This document shows, piece after piece, positions 7,760 to 16,955 of a DNA stretch of 50,897 nucleotides. The notes under the pieces are model-generated. The model had not been told where the DNA came from, did not search any database, and worked only from the letters and a program-made list of their open reading frames with translations. The stretch is from contig RECJ01000198.1 of the NCBI GenBank assembly GCA_007694115.1, positions 1 through 50,897 on the forward strand, given 5' to 3'. Each line of letters opens with the position of its first letter. Position 1 is the stretch's first letter. The translations under genes and the position numbers were made by a program. The DNA is from Leptolyngbya sp. DLM2.Bin27. GTDB lineage: Bacteria; Cyanobacteriota; Cyanobacteriia; Phormidesmidales; Phormidesmidaceae.

Positions 7760-8944
7760 CTAGATAGACCCGATTACACCCTCAACAAAGTAGTCCATTT
7801 TCTCTAGCTCAACGTCGTCGATTTTAAGCTGGGCGTTGGCCCCCAGCACCTCTGAGCCGGTGTTGGTCATCAGCGGCCCTTCGTAGATCACCAGCTCCCC
7901 AGATTTAATCGCCGCTGCGGCGGCATCGGCGTCGGCCTTAGCCTCTTCGCTGACGGCGGGGCCGTAGGGCGACAGCCTACAGAAGTTGTCGGCCAGCCCG
8001 CCCCTGAGAATGTGGGGAATACCTCCATCCATCAGCGTTTTGCCGGCCATGATGTCCTGGGCCAGGGCCGTATAGATGCTCGACCAGTCCCACTCGGCCC
8101 CGGTGAGGTAGCCCTGGGGGGCCAGGGGGCTCTGGTCGGCGTGGTAGCCGGAGGTAAAGAGGCCGCGCCGCTCGGCGGTTTCGATCACTACCTTGGGGCT
8201 GTCGACGTGGCAGGTGATTACCTCAATGCCCTGGTCGGCCATGCTGTTGGTGGCCTCGGCCTCTTTGACTGGCATCGACCAGTCGCCGGTAAAGATCACC
8301 TGGGTCGTGGCGGCTGGGTTGACCGACCTGGCCCCCAGGGTAAAGCTGTTGACGTTGCGCAGCAGCTGCGGAATCGGCTTGGCTGCTACAAAGCCCAGCC
8401 TGCCCGTTGGGCTCATGTGGCCCGCCACTACCCCTGCCACATACTGGGCCTCGTCGATGTAGCCGAAGTAGCTGCCCACGTTGGGCGGGTGTACGCCCTC
8501 CTGGTAGAGCCCCCCAGCGTGGAAAAACTGGACCTCGGGAAACTCTGTCGCCAGGGTCAAAATGTGGGGGTCAAAGTAGCCAAAGGAGGTGGGAAACAGC
8601 ACCGAGGCTCCGTCGATTTCGATCATGCTGCGCATGGTTTCGGCCACGGCGGTGGTCTCGGGCACGCTGGCTTCTTCGATCAGGCGAATGCCGGGCACGT
8701 TGGCGACCATGGCGGCGGCCCCCTCGGCGTGGGCCTGGTTATAGCCAAAGTCGTCTCTTGGGCCGACGTAGATAAAGCCCACCACGACTTCTTCGGCCCC
8801 GCCGCTGGCTGCGCCGCCGCCGTTGCTGGGCGACTGGGCACAGCCGGTACTTAGCTTACCCGTGAGCCCAAAGGCAGAGGTGGCTAGCAGCCCCCGCATG
8901 ACCTGCCGACGCGATAGGCGAAAAGAACGGTTGCGATCGCTCAT
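7760..8944 (-). CDS. BMP family ABC transporter substrate-binding lipoprotein
   Basis: A 394-residue binding protein of the BMP (Bmp/Med) family. The N-terminus carries a twin-arginine-like SRRQVMRG followed by a hydrophobic stretch and a Cys (LSTGC), so it is probably exported and lipid-anchored. The mature domain opens VVVGFIYVGPRDDFGYNQAHA, a BMP hallmark that contributes to the ligand pocket. I chose the ATG at 8944 because it puts the Arg pair about ten residues in; a longer in-frame start exists at 8995. It is first in the operon with the two permeases. Ligands in this family are nucleosides, purines or flavins; none can be assigned here. Confidence 0.83.
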   Translation of the reverse strand: MSDRNRSFRLSRRQVMRGLLATSAFGLTGKLSTGCAQSPSNGGGAASGGAEEVVVGFIYVGPRDDFGYNQAHAEGAAAMVANVPGIRLIEEASVPETTAVAETMRSMIEIDGASVLFPTSFGYFDPHILTLATEFPEVQFFHAGGLYQEGVHPPNVGSYFGYIDEAQYVAGVVAGHMSPTGRLGFVAAKPIPQLLRNVNSFTLGARSVNPAATTQVIFTGDWSMPVKEAEATNSMADQGIEVITCHVDSPKVVIETAERRGLFTSGYHADQSPLAPQGYLTGAEWDWSSIYTALAQDIMAGKTLMDGGIPHILRGGLADNFCRLSPYGPAVSEEAKADADAAAAAIKSGELVIYEGPLMTNTGSEVLGANAQLKIDDVELEKMDYFVEGVIGSI

Positions 8945-9120
8945 TATGTCAATAACTCTCTCAAATACGGTGGCAAAACCCCAGCTCAAACGCAAATCGC
9001 TCCTGATCTCTAGCGGGAGCCCCGAGCGGGAGTCCCGAGCGGGAGCGATGTGCCAACGGCTGACTATGGCTTTTGTAGTACTCCCTAAGAATTGGCAAAA
9101 GTCACAGCAGCAGTTGTGTC

Positions 9121-9156
9121 AAAAAAGACAGTTCCCCAGTTTTCTGGGGAAACTGT
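9121..9156 (-). terminator. Rho-independent terminator, minus strand
   Basis: Read on the minus strand, ACAGTTTCCCCA and TGGGGAACTGT pair with one bulged T around a GAAAAC loop and are followed by CTTTTTTG. It lies downstream of the pyrophosphorylase gene and upstream of the binding-protein gene. Confidence 0.82.
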
Positions 9157-9182
9157 TGTGCCGTATTCTAGCCCAGCCAAAA

Positions 9183-9212
9183 CCCCTCGGACAGCGGCAA
9201 CTGTCCGAGGGG
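9183..9212 (-). terminator. Perfect 12-bp hairpin, probable first terminator of the pyrophosphorylase gene
   Basis: Arms CCCCTCGGACAG and CTGTCCGAGGGG enclose a 6-base loop, and TTTTGG follows on the minus strand. It sits 40 bases beyond the stop of the 9252-10418 gene. With the hairpin at 9121-9156 it forms a tandem terminator. Confidence 0.8.
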
Positions 9213-9251
9213 TAGGCGGTGAATGATGGCGACTATTGCCCGGATGCAGCC

Positions 9252-10418
9252 CTAGAGGTGCTGCTCAAGCAGTTCTGCGATCGCCCGGTGCTCGACCGGC
9301 GGCATCAGCGGAAACTGCTGGCGGGCGTCGGTGATCAGCCAGTCGAGGGCAGCGGCCTTCATGTCGATTGACGCGCCGGTTTTATCGACGCAGTAGCGGC
9401 CAAACACCAGTTTGTCAACCAGGCGCACGCCGGGGCCAATGCGCGAATATTCAAAGATCACGCTCTTGTCGACAATTGCCCCGCTGCAGATCGAGCAGTT
9501 GTTGCCAATGGCGCTGGGGCCAATGATGGTGGCTCCGTCTTCAATGTGGGTCATGCCGCCGATGTAGACCGGCCCCTCGATATTCACCTTGTCCCAGTTG
9601 GCCTTGACATTGAGGCCCGCATAGACGCCGGGGCGAATCTCTTCACCAGGGATATCGACCAGGTTGACCACCCCGGTGAGCACGTCTTGAATGGCCCGCC
9701 AGTAGTCGGGCACCTTGCCAATATCGACCCACTCAAACTCCATGGGAATGCCGTAGAAGGGGGCGTTGGCGGCCACCAGCTTGGGCATCAGGTCGCCACC
9801 AATGTCAAAGGAGACCCCAGAGGGAATGTAGTTAAACACCTCTGGCTCAAAAATGTAGATACCGGTGTTGATCTCAGTGCTGAGGGCCTCTTCCACCGTG
9901 GGCTTTTCTTGGAAAGACTTGACCCGGCCTTCGTCGTCGGTGACCACCACCCCGTAGCTGGGCACCTGTTTGAGGGGCACGGTTTTGGTCACGATAGTGG
10001 CGATCGAGCCTTTCTCGCGGTGGCGGCGCACGGCCTCGGTCAAGTCGAGGTTGATCAGCGCGTCGCCGCAGAGTACTACAAAGGTGTCGTCAAAAAAGGG
10101 CGAAAAGTCTTGGATCTTGCGCATGCCCCCGGCTGACCCAATGGCGTCGCCCACCAGTTCGCCGTCTTCTTCGATGCGGCCCTCAAAGGAGTAGGCGATC
10201 TCGACGCCGAAGCGCTGACCGTCGCGGAAGTAGCCCTCGATCTCGTTGGCTAGGTGGCTGACGTTGACCATAATCTGGTCAAAGCCGTGCTGGCGCAGCA
10301 GCTCTAGCAAAAACTCCATCACCGGCTTCTGCATGATGGGAATCATGGGTTTGGGAATGGTGTACGTGATCGGCCGAACACGAGTACCTTTGCCAGCAGC
10401 CAGGATCATGGCTTTCAT
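9252..10418 (-). CDS. Sugar-nucleotide pyrophosphorylase (mannose-1-phosphate guanylyltransferase-like)
   Basis: A 388-residue nucleotidyltransferase. The N-terminal domain has the signature AGKGTRVRPITYTIPKPMIPI (about 7-27) and VVLCGDALINLDL (metal-binding Asp). The C-terminal third has left-handed beta-helix hexapeptides (IEDGATIIGPSAIGNNCSICSGAIVDKSVI). This is the two-domain plan of cyanobacterial NDP-sugar pyrophosphorylases annotated as mannose-1-phosphate guanylyltransferase. They supply GDP-mannose or similar sugars for polysaccharide and lipopolysaccharide. Which nucleotide it prefers cannot be read here. Monocistronic, with a tandem terminator downstream. Confidence 0.8.
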   Translation of the reverse strand: MKAMILAAGKGTRVRPITYTIPKPMIPIMQKPVMEFLLELLRQHGFDQIMVNVSHLANEIEGYFRDGQRFGVEIAYSFEGRIEEDGELVGDAIGSAGGMRKIQDFSPFFDDTFVVLCGDALINLDLTEAVRRHREKGSIATIVTKTVPLKQVPSYGVVVTDDEGRVKSFQEKPTVEEALSTEINTGIYIFEPEVFNYIPSGVSFDIGGDLMPKLVAANAPFYGIPMEFEWVDIGKVPDYWRAIQDVLTGVVNLVDIPGEEIRPGVYAGLNVKANWDKVNIEGPVYIGGMTHIEDGATIIGPSAIGNNCSICSGAIVDKSVIFEYSRIGPGVRLVDKLVFGRYCVDKTGASIDMKAAALDWLITDARQQFPLMPPVEHRAIAELLEQHL

Positions 10419-10889
10419 AGAAATATAGTCCTTTAATTTGCGAGAAATAAATGGTGAGAAATAGGCGATAGCAGAGCAGTTTTATGTATTGAGCCGTGGT
10501 TGAACCGTTGAGCCCTAGCTAGGTCGGAGATATTGCCACCGGAGGCAGCCGCACCCAGCCATGCTAGCAGTGCCCCAGATAAAGCCAAGGGTGAATCGCG
10601 AGCCTTCAAGGAGTTCTCACACTTTCTTTAAAGTAGCCTGGCCGCTGGGTGAGCGGTAGACGGCGCGCCGGGATATTTATAGTGAAGCTTGGTCAACGGG
10701 TTTAGCCTGGATTATGCATGACCTTTGGGAAATGCCCGTTATTGCCCTGAGCATGACTCTGGGATGGTGCATCGCTGCGCGGATGCACCCTACGGTTTTC
10801 ATATTGCCAATGGCCAAACCTGGGGTACCCAGAGCATTGCAGCTAAAAACTACCCCGGTGACAGAGGGGCAGCCAGGCTCTAAGACAGC
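10419..10889. other. Intergenic region with one REP-like palindrome
   Basis: About 470 bases between the start of the pyrophosphorylase gene and the stop of scpA. It presumably holds the pyrophosphorylase promoter. Apart from the palindrome at 10766-10789 I see no gene, RNA or clear operator. Confidence 0.5.
10766..10794 (+). repeat. REP-like palindrome with CCTACG tail
   Basis: Arms GGTGCATC (10766-10773) and GATGCACC (10782-10789) are perfect, with an 8-base loop. AT precedes and CTACG follows. The outer part, ATGGTG...CACCCTACG, is the same as in the copies at 20622 and 23962, although the inner stem differs. Confidence 0.8.
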
Positions 10890-11756
10890 TCAGTCGGGCA
10901 GCATAAATGCTGGCAACTCAGCCTCTGTGGCGGTAATGGGGGCACGGCTGAGGTTTCTCACCCGCAGGTCGCCGTAGAAAGTATCTTGGGCCATTTCGAC
11001 CTTTGACTGGGCCGAGAGAAACAGCAGGCCCCAAAAGACGCCTACTTTCTCATGTACGGCCTCGGCGTGGGGCGACTCAAACTCGTGGGCATCTTCTAAA
11101 TCAGCGGGTTTAAAGTTGGGCCATTGGTCGATCAAATGCTCAAAATCAATCCACAGTAGATCCTCGTCGAGCTGATCCCAGTACTGGTCGAGAAAGGCCT
11201 CTAGGGCAGCGGCGATTTCGGAGAGGTTTTCTTGGTGGGCCAGCTGGGCGATCGCCCGCACCGCCTGGCGCTGGGGCTGGGGCCTGGCCCGTCGCGCCCG
11301 AAGGCGCGGCTGGTGGTCGGCCATCACCGTGGCCATGGTTTCGAGCTGCTGAATCAGCTCGTGCAGGGTGACCTGCCGCCGCTGGGGAATTGGGGCCACG
11401 GCGCGGCGGTGCAGGTGTCGCTCTAGGTTGCGGGGCAGGGGTGCTAGCTCAGCCACCTCATCTTCCCAGGCTTCTTCGGGGTGGGCTTCGGCCTGGGCCT
11501 CGGCCTCGGCCCGCACCATGGTGTCGGCCTTGAGCAGCACCAGCATGGAGGCGTAGAGAAACCCCTGACCTGACTCGGAGAGGTTGGCCTCGTAGGGGGT
11601 GCGGCCCTGGCTGGCTAGGGCCTCGGCCTGGGTCTTGAGCAACGACAAAAAGCGATCAATTACGTCGATCACTTTCACATCCCACGGGTCGATCTCGCCT
11701 TGGTCGGCCAGGTCGATGAGAAATGCGATCGCAGTTTGAGCCAGGGATGACGACAT
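10890..11756 (-). CDS. scpA: Segregation and condensation protein A (ScpA)
   Basis: A 288-residue kleisin. It has the ScpA opening DLADQGEIDPWDVKVIDVIDRFL (about 15-37), then SGQGFLYASMLVLLKADTM (about 62-80). An acidic Glu/Ala-rich spacer follows (AEAEAQAEAHPEEAWEDEV), and a winged-helix C-terminus (VGVFWGLLFLSAQSKVEMAQDTFYGDL). ScpA bridges the SMC heads with ScpB in chromosome condensation. No scpB lies next to it in this window, as is common in cyanobacteria. The LapA-like gene is downstream of its start on the same strand but in a separate unit. Confidence 0.87.
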   Translation of the reverse strand: MSSSLAQTAIAFLIDLADQGEIDPWDVKVIDVIDRFLSLLKTQAEALASQGRTPYEANLSESGQGFLYASMLVLLKADTMVRAEAEAQAEAHPEEAWEDEVAELAPLPRNLERHLHRRAVAPIPQRRQVTLHELIQQLETMATVMADHQPRLRARRARPQPQRQAVRAIAQLAHQENLSEIAAALEAFLDQYWDQLDEDLLWIDFEHLIDQWPNFKPADLEDAHEFESPHAEAVHEKVGVFWGLLFLSAQSKVEMAQDTFYGDLRVRNLSRAPITATEAELPAFMLPD

Positions 11757-11825
11757 AGGGGAATGCGGGAATTGGCCCTATAGTAACGAACTATCCCCAT
11801 TTCAATCGCCATGCTTTAGCCCACC

Positions 11826-12176
11826 CTACTGGGCTAAGGCCCCGCCCTCATCGACCTTGGCGGCGGGCAGCAGCAGGCTTTGCTCTTCTAGTTCCACCTG
11901 GTAGCGCTGCACATCTTGCTCTAGCTGCTGAATCCGCACCTCTCGCTGCTCCATCTGTTTGCCAAAGGTCACATAGCCCTGCACCTGAGCCCACACGCTA
12001 AACACCCAGGCAAACACCGCCCCAATGCCCATGGCTACAATCAGCTCCACACAGAGGGGGGCTTCTACATCTACACCGGGGGCAAGGTGGATAATCACCG
12101 GCTCGGTATTCTCAATGCCAAATAGCACCAGGGCTAGGGCAATCACAAAAATAACGACAAAATTGATCTGTCTCAT
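11826..12176 (-). CDS. LapA-domain (DUF1049) membrane protein
   Basis: A 116-residue inner-membrane protein. It has two transmembrane helices (about 6-22 and 43-62) with FGIENTEPVIIHLAPG between them, the typical LapA/DUF1049 pattern. A cytoplasmic coiled coil follows (about 75-104, QMEQREVRIQQLEQDVQRYQVELEEQ). E. coli LapA works with LapB in lipopolysaccharide assembly control, but the cyanobacterial role is untested. It lies 69 bases upstream of the scpA start in transcription order, so read-through into scpA is possible. Confidence 0.75.
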   Translation of the reverse strand: MRQINFVVIFVIALALVLFGIENTEPVIIHLAPGVDVEAPLCVELIVAMGIGAVFAWVFSVWAQVQGYVTFGKQMEQREVRIQQLEQDVQRYQVELEEQSLLLPAAKVDEGGALAQ

Positions 12177-12425
12177 GGCTCTGGGCCTCCCACCGCTAGG
12201 TCAAATCGCTAGGTCAATACTAAGCCCAGCTCCGGCTCTGCGGCTCTGCGGCTGGCTGGCCGGTAGAGTTTCAGGGCTGGACTTAGCTAAGAACAATTTA
12301 AGCAGGCAGACTTTAACTTTGGCGAAAGGTTTTTCGGCAGGGCCGAGTTTAGGGCTTGGGTGTCGGGTTTTAGGCTTCGGGATTGCCGTCTGGGGCCATC
12401 AGTGACACCAGGGGCACCGCCAAGA

Positions 12426-13220
12426 TCAGGTGGTCTGCTGGGTGGCCGCCTGGTAGCGCCGATTGATCTCAGGCCAGTTGACTACGTTCCACCAGTTTTC
12501 TAGGTACTCGCCGCGCTCGTTTTGGTAGCGCAGGTAGTAGGCGTGCTCCCACACGTCGTTGCCCATGATCGGGTACTGCCCCTCCATGATCGGGCTGTCT
12601 TGGTTGGGGGTGTCAACAATGTCGAGGTCGCCGTCGCCGGTGCTTACTAGCCAGACCCAGCCGCTGCCAAAGCGATCGCGACCGGCTTGATTAAACTGGC
12701 TCTGAAACTCGTCAAAGCTGCCAAAGGTTTGCTCGATCGCCTGGGCAATCTCGCCCGTGGGCTGGCCACCGCCCTCGGGGCTCATAATTTGCCAAAAAAT
12801 AGTGTGATTGAGGTGACCGCCCCCGTTGTTGCGCACCGTGGTGCGAATGTCGTCAGGGATGGCGTCGAGATCGCTGAGCAGCGCCTCAACGCTCTGGCCC
12901 TGCAGGTCGGGGTAGGCTTCTAGGGCCTCGTTGAGGTTGTCTACGTAGGCGGCGTGGTGGCGATCATGGTGTAGCTCCATGGTCTCGGCATCGATCACCG
13001 CCTCTAGGGCGGCGTAGCCGTAGGGCAGCGGCGGCAGTTCCGCCGGGGTGGCCAGCAGGCGATCGGGGTAAGCCACGGGCGTCACCTGGTTTGCTATCGG
13101 CTGTCCGGGGGCCGCCCCTGGCGGGGTTTGGGCCTGGGGCACCCCCTGGCAGGCCAGCAGGAGTAGAAAGATCGTTATACCAGACAGCAGGTATCTAAAC
13201 GGGCGGAGTAAACGTTTCAT
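12426..13220 (-). CDS. sodA: Superoxide dismutase (Mn type), predicted membrane lipoprotein
   Basis: A 264-residue Fe/Mn-family SOD. The N-terminus is a lipoprotein signal: a basic start, ITIFLLLLA and then Cys. So the enzyme is probably anchored on the outer face of the plasma or thylakoid membrane. The metal ligands are visible: His in [13 protein letters not shown], His in [10 protein letters not shown], and Asp and His in [16 protein letters not shown] and the Gln in NQDSPI favour manganese over iron. Membrane-targeted MnSOD is known from Anabaena. The ATG at 13220 is chosen over a TTG one codon upstream. It scavenges superoxide outside the cytosol. Confidence 0.87.
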   Translation of the reverse strand: MKRLLRPFRYLLSGITIFLLLLACQGVPQAQTPPGAAPGQPIANQVTPVAYPDRLLATPAELPPLPYGYAALEAVIDAETMELHHDRHHAAYVDNLNEALEAYPDLQGQSVEALLSDLDAIPDDIRTTVRNNGGGHLNHTIFWQIMSPEGGGQPTGEIAQAIEQTFGSFDEFQSQFNQAGRDRFGSGWVWLVSTGDGDLDIVDTPNQDSPIMEGQYPIMGNDVWEHAYYLRYQNERGEYLENWWNVVNWPEINRRYQAATQQTT

Positions 13221-13258
13221 CAAATTGACCTCGAAATGTTCAGGGAAGGGTCGAATAG

Positions 13259-13295
13259 TTTTCAGTACTGAACACTTCTTACTGATTACTGAAAA
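13259..13295. promoter_or_regulatory. Inverted repeat upstream of the SOD gene
   Basis: TTTTCAGT (13259-13266) and ACTGAAAA (13288-13295) are perfect complements 21 bases apart, about 40 bases upstream of the SOD start. Further CTGA steps lie between them. The spacing would suit a regulator site or a leader hairpin. No known cyanobacterial regulator box matches. Confidence 0.4.
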
Positions 13296-13397
13296 TGAGG
13301 CCAGAGAATTGCCCCAATCGCAACCCAGCGCAGGTCATAGAGACAACTAAGCGGAGGTGCTAGACAGCTGGCTCAGGACAGGAGAAAAACTGAGGCG

Positions 13398-14117
13398 CTA
13401 CCTCAACCGACCTCTCTCAGAGCTAGCTGTCGGCGATCTAAATAGCCCTAGCAGCGGAGCTAGGGCTAGACCCACCACAAAGCCGCCTGCGTGGGCCCAG
13501 TAGGCAATGCCGCCGGTGTTGACGCTGGTGGAGGCTTGCAGGCTAGCTATCCCATAGAGGGCCTGCTGAAAAAACCAGAACCCCAGAAAGAAGATGGCGG
13601 GAATCCGAAAGGTGGTGATGAAAATGCCTAGGGGAACCAGGGTCAAAATGCGGGTCTTGGGGAAGCGCAAAATGTAGGCTCCGAGGACACCTGCGATCGC
13701 ACCACTGGCCCCTACCATCGGAATGTCAGACTGCATCGAGAGCGCCCACTGGGCCAGCCCCGCTAAAGCCCCGCAGGTCAGGTAAAAAAACAAAAACGAT
13801 GCCCGCCCCAGTTTCTCTTCAATATTGTTGCCAAACACCCAGAGAAACAGCATGTTGCCGCCCAAATGTAGAAACCCCCCGTGGAGAAACTGAGACGTAA
13901 TTAGGGTTAACAACTGTGCCCCAATGACCAACGCACTGCCACTCTGAAAGCTGGCGGTGAGCTGGCTAGGAACGATCGCAAAGGTTTGAAAAAATGCCTG
14001 AAGCTGGTCTGGCGACAGCGTCAATGCGTAGATAAACACCAAAACATTGATAGCAATCAACCCATAGTTGACCCACGGAGTAATCTTGGTTGGATTGTTA
14101 TCATGGAGTGGAACCAC
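13398..14117 (-). CDS. Rhomboid family intramembrane serine protease
   Basis: About 239 residues. The catalytic Ser lies in GASGAIAGVLGAY and the catalytic His in WAHAGGFVVG near the end; HxGxxHLxxNM is present as HGGFLHLGGNMLFL. Six to seven membrane helices can be traced. The GTG at 14117 gives VVPLHDNNPTKITP, which matches cyanobacterial homologues that begin at that point, and it has a weak GAGAAA ribosome site. An ATG at 14183 would add 22 residues with no ribosome site. Rhomboids cut substrates inside the plasma membrane; no substrate is known here. Confidence 0.82.
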   Translation of the reverse strand: MVPLHDNNPTKITPWVNYGLIAINVLVFIYALTLSPDQLQAFFQTFAIVPSQLTASFQSGSALVIGAQLLTLITSQFLHGGFLHLGGNMLFLWVFGNNIEEKLGRASFLFFYLTCGALAGLAQWALSMQSDIPMVGASGAIAGVLGAYILRFPKTRILTLVPLGIFITTFRIPAIFFLGFWFFQQALYGIASLQASTSVNTGGIAYWAHAGGFVVGLALAPLLGLFRSPTASSERGRLR

Positions 14118-14390
14118 AGCTATTTCTCTAAAATGAGGGTGTGTAGGGCCGAGCCCTAAAGCCTGACGGGTGACCAACTGCATCGAGTGGCCTAGAAGCC
14201 ATTGGTCAAGGCTGCCGCAAGCAACCTATAGCGATTATCATTCGGATGCGATACAGTCTAATTGTCAGAGTCTCTGATCTTCAAGGCTTTCCTCACTTGA
14301 GGTGTACCTCATGCGTTCAGGAACCGCTATATCTAGAGTGGCGACCATTCTCGCTAGGTTGGCCGCCGCTACTTGACGAATCTTTAATAA

Positions 14391-14984
14391 TTATTGACGA
14401 CTTGAGGCCAGTCGAAACTCTCTCCAAAGCCATAGATGATCGACACGACAATCCAGGGCTTCTAGCCAATTAGCCAACTCATGGTTGCTGTTGTGCAGTA
14501 GAGAATAGGTCTGATCGTCTTGCGCCAGGGTGAGATTAGTGTTGGGGTTATGGACATGTTCCTCAGCGGGCTGTTGATCTATACGGGCCTGGAGAGAGGC
14601 TATGAGCTGATTGGCCTTGGCCACTGATATATCAAAGCTCAAAAAACGCACTCCCTGGGGCTCTATTACCGCTCGCAATTGCCTCAGAGACTCTATCTCT
14701 CCCCAGCCAATGGCCCCAGGAGTAGGCCACAGCAGGGCCCTGGCTGCATGGTAGAGACTTTGCCGATTGAGGGCGTAGTAATCCCAGTCGCCAAAACCAT
14801 ACTGCACCCAGCGATTGCCCAGGGGCAGCACCAGACGGGCATGCAGGCCAGATTCGATCACATGTACCGTCACCGGGTTAGAGGGCGCAACCGGAGGCAT
14901 GATGGTCGCAGGCACCGTTAGCCAGGTCAGCGCCAGCGCCATCACTAGCCCTAGGGTTAAGTAAACTAACCGATGCCGCTTCAT
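14391..14984 (-). CDS. DUF2459 / TIGR02117 family protein
   Basis: A 197-residue protein. A single N-terminal membrane helix (about 8-27) anchors an extracytoplasmic domain. VTVHVIESGLHARLVLP and VQYGFGDWDYY match the DUF2459 pattern (HVIxxGxHTxLVLP ... FGWGDxxFY). The C-terminal LLHNSNHELANWLEALDCRV corresponds to the NCNxWxA motif, with His/Asn replacing the usual Cys. The family function is unknown. The gene is monocistronic and the leader has a direct repeat of 12 bases (15015-15026 and 15038-15049). Confidence 0.62.
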   Translation of the reverse strand: MKRHRLVYLTLGLVMALALTWLTVPATIMPPVAPSNPVTVHVIESGLHARLVLPLGNRWVQYGFGDWDYYALNRQSLYHAARALLWPTPGAIGWGEIESLRQLRAVIEPQGVRFLSFDISVAKANQLIASLQARIDQQPAEEHVHNPNTNLTLAQDDQTYSLLHNSNHELANWLEALDCRVDHLWLWREFRLASSRQ

Positions 14985-15080
14985 AGCAGAGCTTCATAGA
15001 AGACAACTTTACAGGCGATCCATGATCTACCTTATAAGCGATCCATGATTTGGGTGCGTCCTACTGTTATCAGCTGGCCC

Positions 15081-16043
15081 TCATCCCCGAAACACCGGTA
15101 AGATCTTTTCGCCAAACAGGTCAATAAACGGCTGCTGATCTCGGTTGACGTTGTGCAGCGAGATGGTCTCAAAGCCGAGGTCGATATCTTTTTTCAGCCA
15201 GTCGATGTGCTGCTGGGGGGCCGAAGAAATGCGAATGTGTTCGTATAGATCTGGCGATTTGACAAATGTAGCTGCGGCATCAAACTGGTGGGGATGTTTA
15301 AGCTCTGACAGCACCGAACTGGCAAAAATATTAGTCCGCCACTGGTCGTAGGCTCCTTGCAGGGCCGCCTCTTCGGTGGGGGCGTAGGAAATTTGCGCCT
15401 TGAGGTACATCGGCTTGTGCTCACCACCGCCGCGCCGAAAGGCCTCGACCACTTGCCGCAGCTGGTCGTAGGGATGGGAAATGGTGATGAGACCATCGGC
15501 CCAGCCGCCCACCCACTCGGCGGTCTGAGGGGTAATGGCTGCACCCATGATCTGGGGCGGTTTGGCGGGGCGGGTGTAGAGCTTCGCCTCTTCTACACAC
15601 ACCAGTCCGTGGTGGGTGACGGTGTCTCCGGCCCAGAGGGCACGCATGACATCCACGCACTCTTTGAGTCGGGCATTGCGCTCTGCCTTAGCCGGCCATG
15701 GCTTGCCGGTAATGGCTTCATTCATCGCCTGTCCGCTGCCCAGGGCTACCCAAAAGCGATCGGGAAACATTTCCCCCAGGGTGGCTGCTGCCTGGGCAAT
15801 GATGGCGGGGTGATAGCGTTGCCCAGGGGCACAGACGACGCCGAAGGGGAGGGTGGTGGCCTGCATGGCCGCCCCCAGCCAAGCCCAGGCAAAGCCGCTC
15901 TGGCCCTGGCGCTCGCTCCAGGGATGAAAGTGATCGGAGCAGGAAATGCCCTGAAAACCAGCCTGTTCTGCCTGTTGAGCGTAGGTCAGCAGCGCGCTGG
16001 GAGAAAATTGCTCGTGGGACGCGTGATAACTCAGTTGCACCAT
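15081..16043 (-). CDS. LLM-class flavin-dependent oxidoreductase (TIGR03885 type)
   Basis: A 320-residue luciferase-like TIM-barrel protein. It opens MVQLSYHASHEQFSPSALL and contains GISCSDHFHPWSERQGQSG, FGVVCAPGQRYHPAIIAQAAATL and FWVALGSGQAMNE, characteristic of the TIGR03885 subfamily described as probable non-F420 flavin enzymes. It should bind FMN. The substrate is unknown. I chose the ATG at 16043 because it gives the subfamily N-terminus; a GTG six codons upstream is also in frame. It is alone on the minus strand. Confidence 0.8.
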   Translation of the reverse strand: MVQLSYHASHEQFSPSALLTYAQQAEQAGFQGISCSDHFHPWSERQGQSGFAWAWLGAAMQATTLPFGVVCAPGQRYHPAIIAQAAATLGEMFPDRFWVALGSGQAMNEAITGKPWPAKAERNARLKECVDVMRALWAGDTVTHHGLVCVEEAKLYTRPAKPPQIMGAAITPQTAEWVGGWADGLITISHPYDQLRQVVEAFRRGGGEHKPMYLKAQISYAPTEEAALQGAYDQWRTNIFASSVLSELKHPHQFDAAATFVKSPDLYEHIRISSAPQQHIDWLKKDIDLGFETISLHNVNRDQQPFIDLFGEKILPVFRG

Positions 16044-16496
16044 AACTGCACCATAATTCACGGCCCTGTGACTAACTTTACGAGTGGGTTGCTAGGTTGC
16101 TAGGGTCGAAACCCATCTTCAGTGTTGCAAGAATTTCGGTCTCGACCATCTACCAAACGCAATAGCCTAGGCGATGGAGCCGGTTAAAATCACTCTCACC
16201 TCAGACTGATCGCCCCCTAGATTCTCCCTTTTATGGGGATGGGGAAGCAGTCATAACGAGCAGCTGCAACTTTACCTAGGCTGGGCGAAGGGTAAAGCCT
16301 CTGCCCTTTGCCCTCTGCCTGCGTATATTAACTAGTCATCCTGGAGGGCGGGAATAGTTCTCTCAGCCACGTCGGGATAAAGCTCAGCCCAATCTTTTAC
16401 GGCAGCCTTTCTTACGTCTGCCTTAAAGTACTAGTTCATTGAGCTTCAAACCTTGGGGCGAATTGAATTTGCCCAGTTGGTATGACACGAATGCCC
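16044..16496. other. Intergenic region, little structure
   Basis: About 450 bases between two minus-strand genes. The only pattern is a degenerate heptamer run at 16298-16318 (CCTCTGC, CCTTTGC, CCTCTGC), similar to the TTCTGCC arrays. I see no supported gene. Confidence 0.45.
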
Positions 16497-16955
16497 TTAG
16501 GGATTTTTGATCCGGCCAACGATTTCATTTTCTTCAATGATTTCGTCGAGATTTAGCTTGTCTTTGACTGCCCCAGGTAATGTATTTTTAGTGGTAGTAT
16601 TGTCTCTCTCAGCGGCTGCCTCAGCCGATACTTCACTTTGCCATTCCCGGCGTTGCTCTCGAATTTGATCTAGCCTCTGCTCAGAAATTGTCGGCGCTTG
16701 CCCTTCAAACTCTTTGGCGGCGGCGAAGCGAGATGAGGCCGCCAGGGCGATTAGCGAGTTGGTGGTCAAGGCTGTTGCCGACGGTAGGCTCAATGACCTA
16801 GCCTCAGAGAGCATGGGACTGGCTAAAGCAGCGGCTTGAGAAAATCCAAACAGTATCATCACCCCCAACGCCAGCGCTGTCAGATGTTTGGCTAGAGGCT
16901 GGGTCACAGTGTTTAACCTGAAGTTTAAACCAAAAGCAAGTTGACGGCTTTTCAT
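16497..16955 (-). CDS. Secreted small protein of unknown function
   Basis: A 152-residue protein with a clear signal peptide. The n-region is long and basic, the h-region is LTALALGVMILFGFSQAAA, and a cleavage site is likely after ALA near residue 46. The mature part is polar, with a helical Arg/Glu-rich segment (ISEQRLDQIREQRREW) and an acidic C-terminus (LNLDEIIEENEI). There are no Cys residues in the mature part. I do not recognise a family. The ribosome site AAGGAAA lies 7 bases before the ATG. It is divergent from the stress operon, sharing a 500-base upstream region with it. Confidence 0.6.
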   Translation of the reverse strand: MKSRQLAFGLNFRLNTVTQPLAKHLTALALGVMILFGFSQAAALASPMLSEARSLSLPSATALTTNSLIALAASSRFAAAKEFEGQAPTISEQRLDQIREQRREWQSEVSAEAAAERDNTTTKNTLPGAVKDKLNLDEIIEENEIVGRIKNP

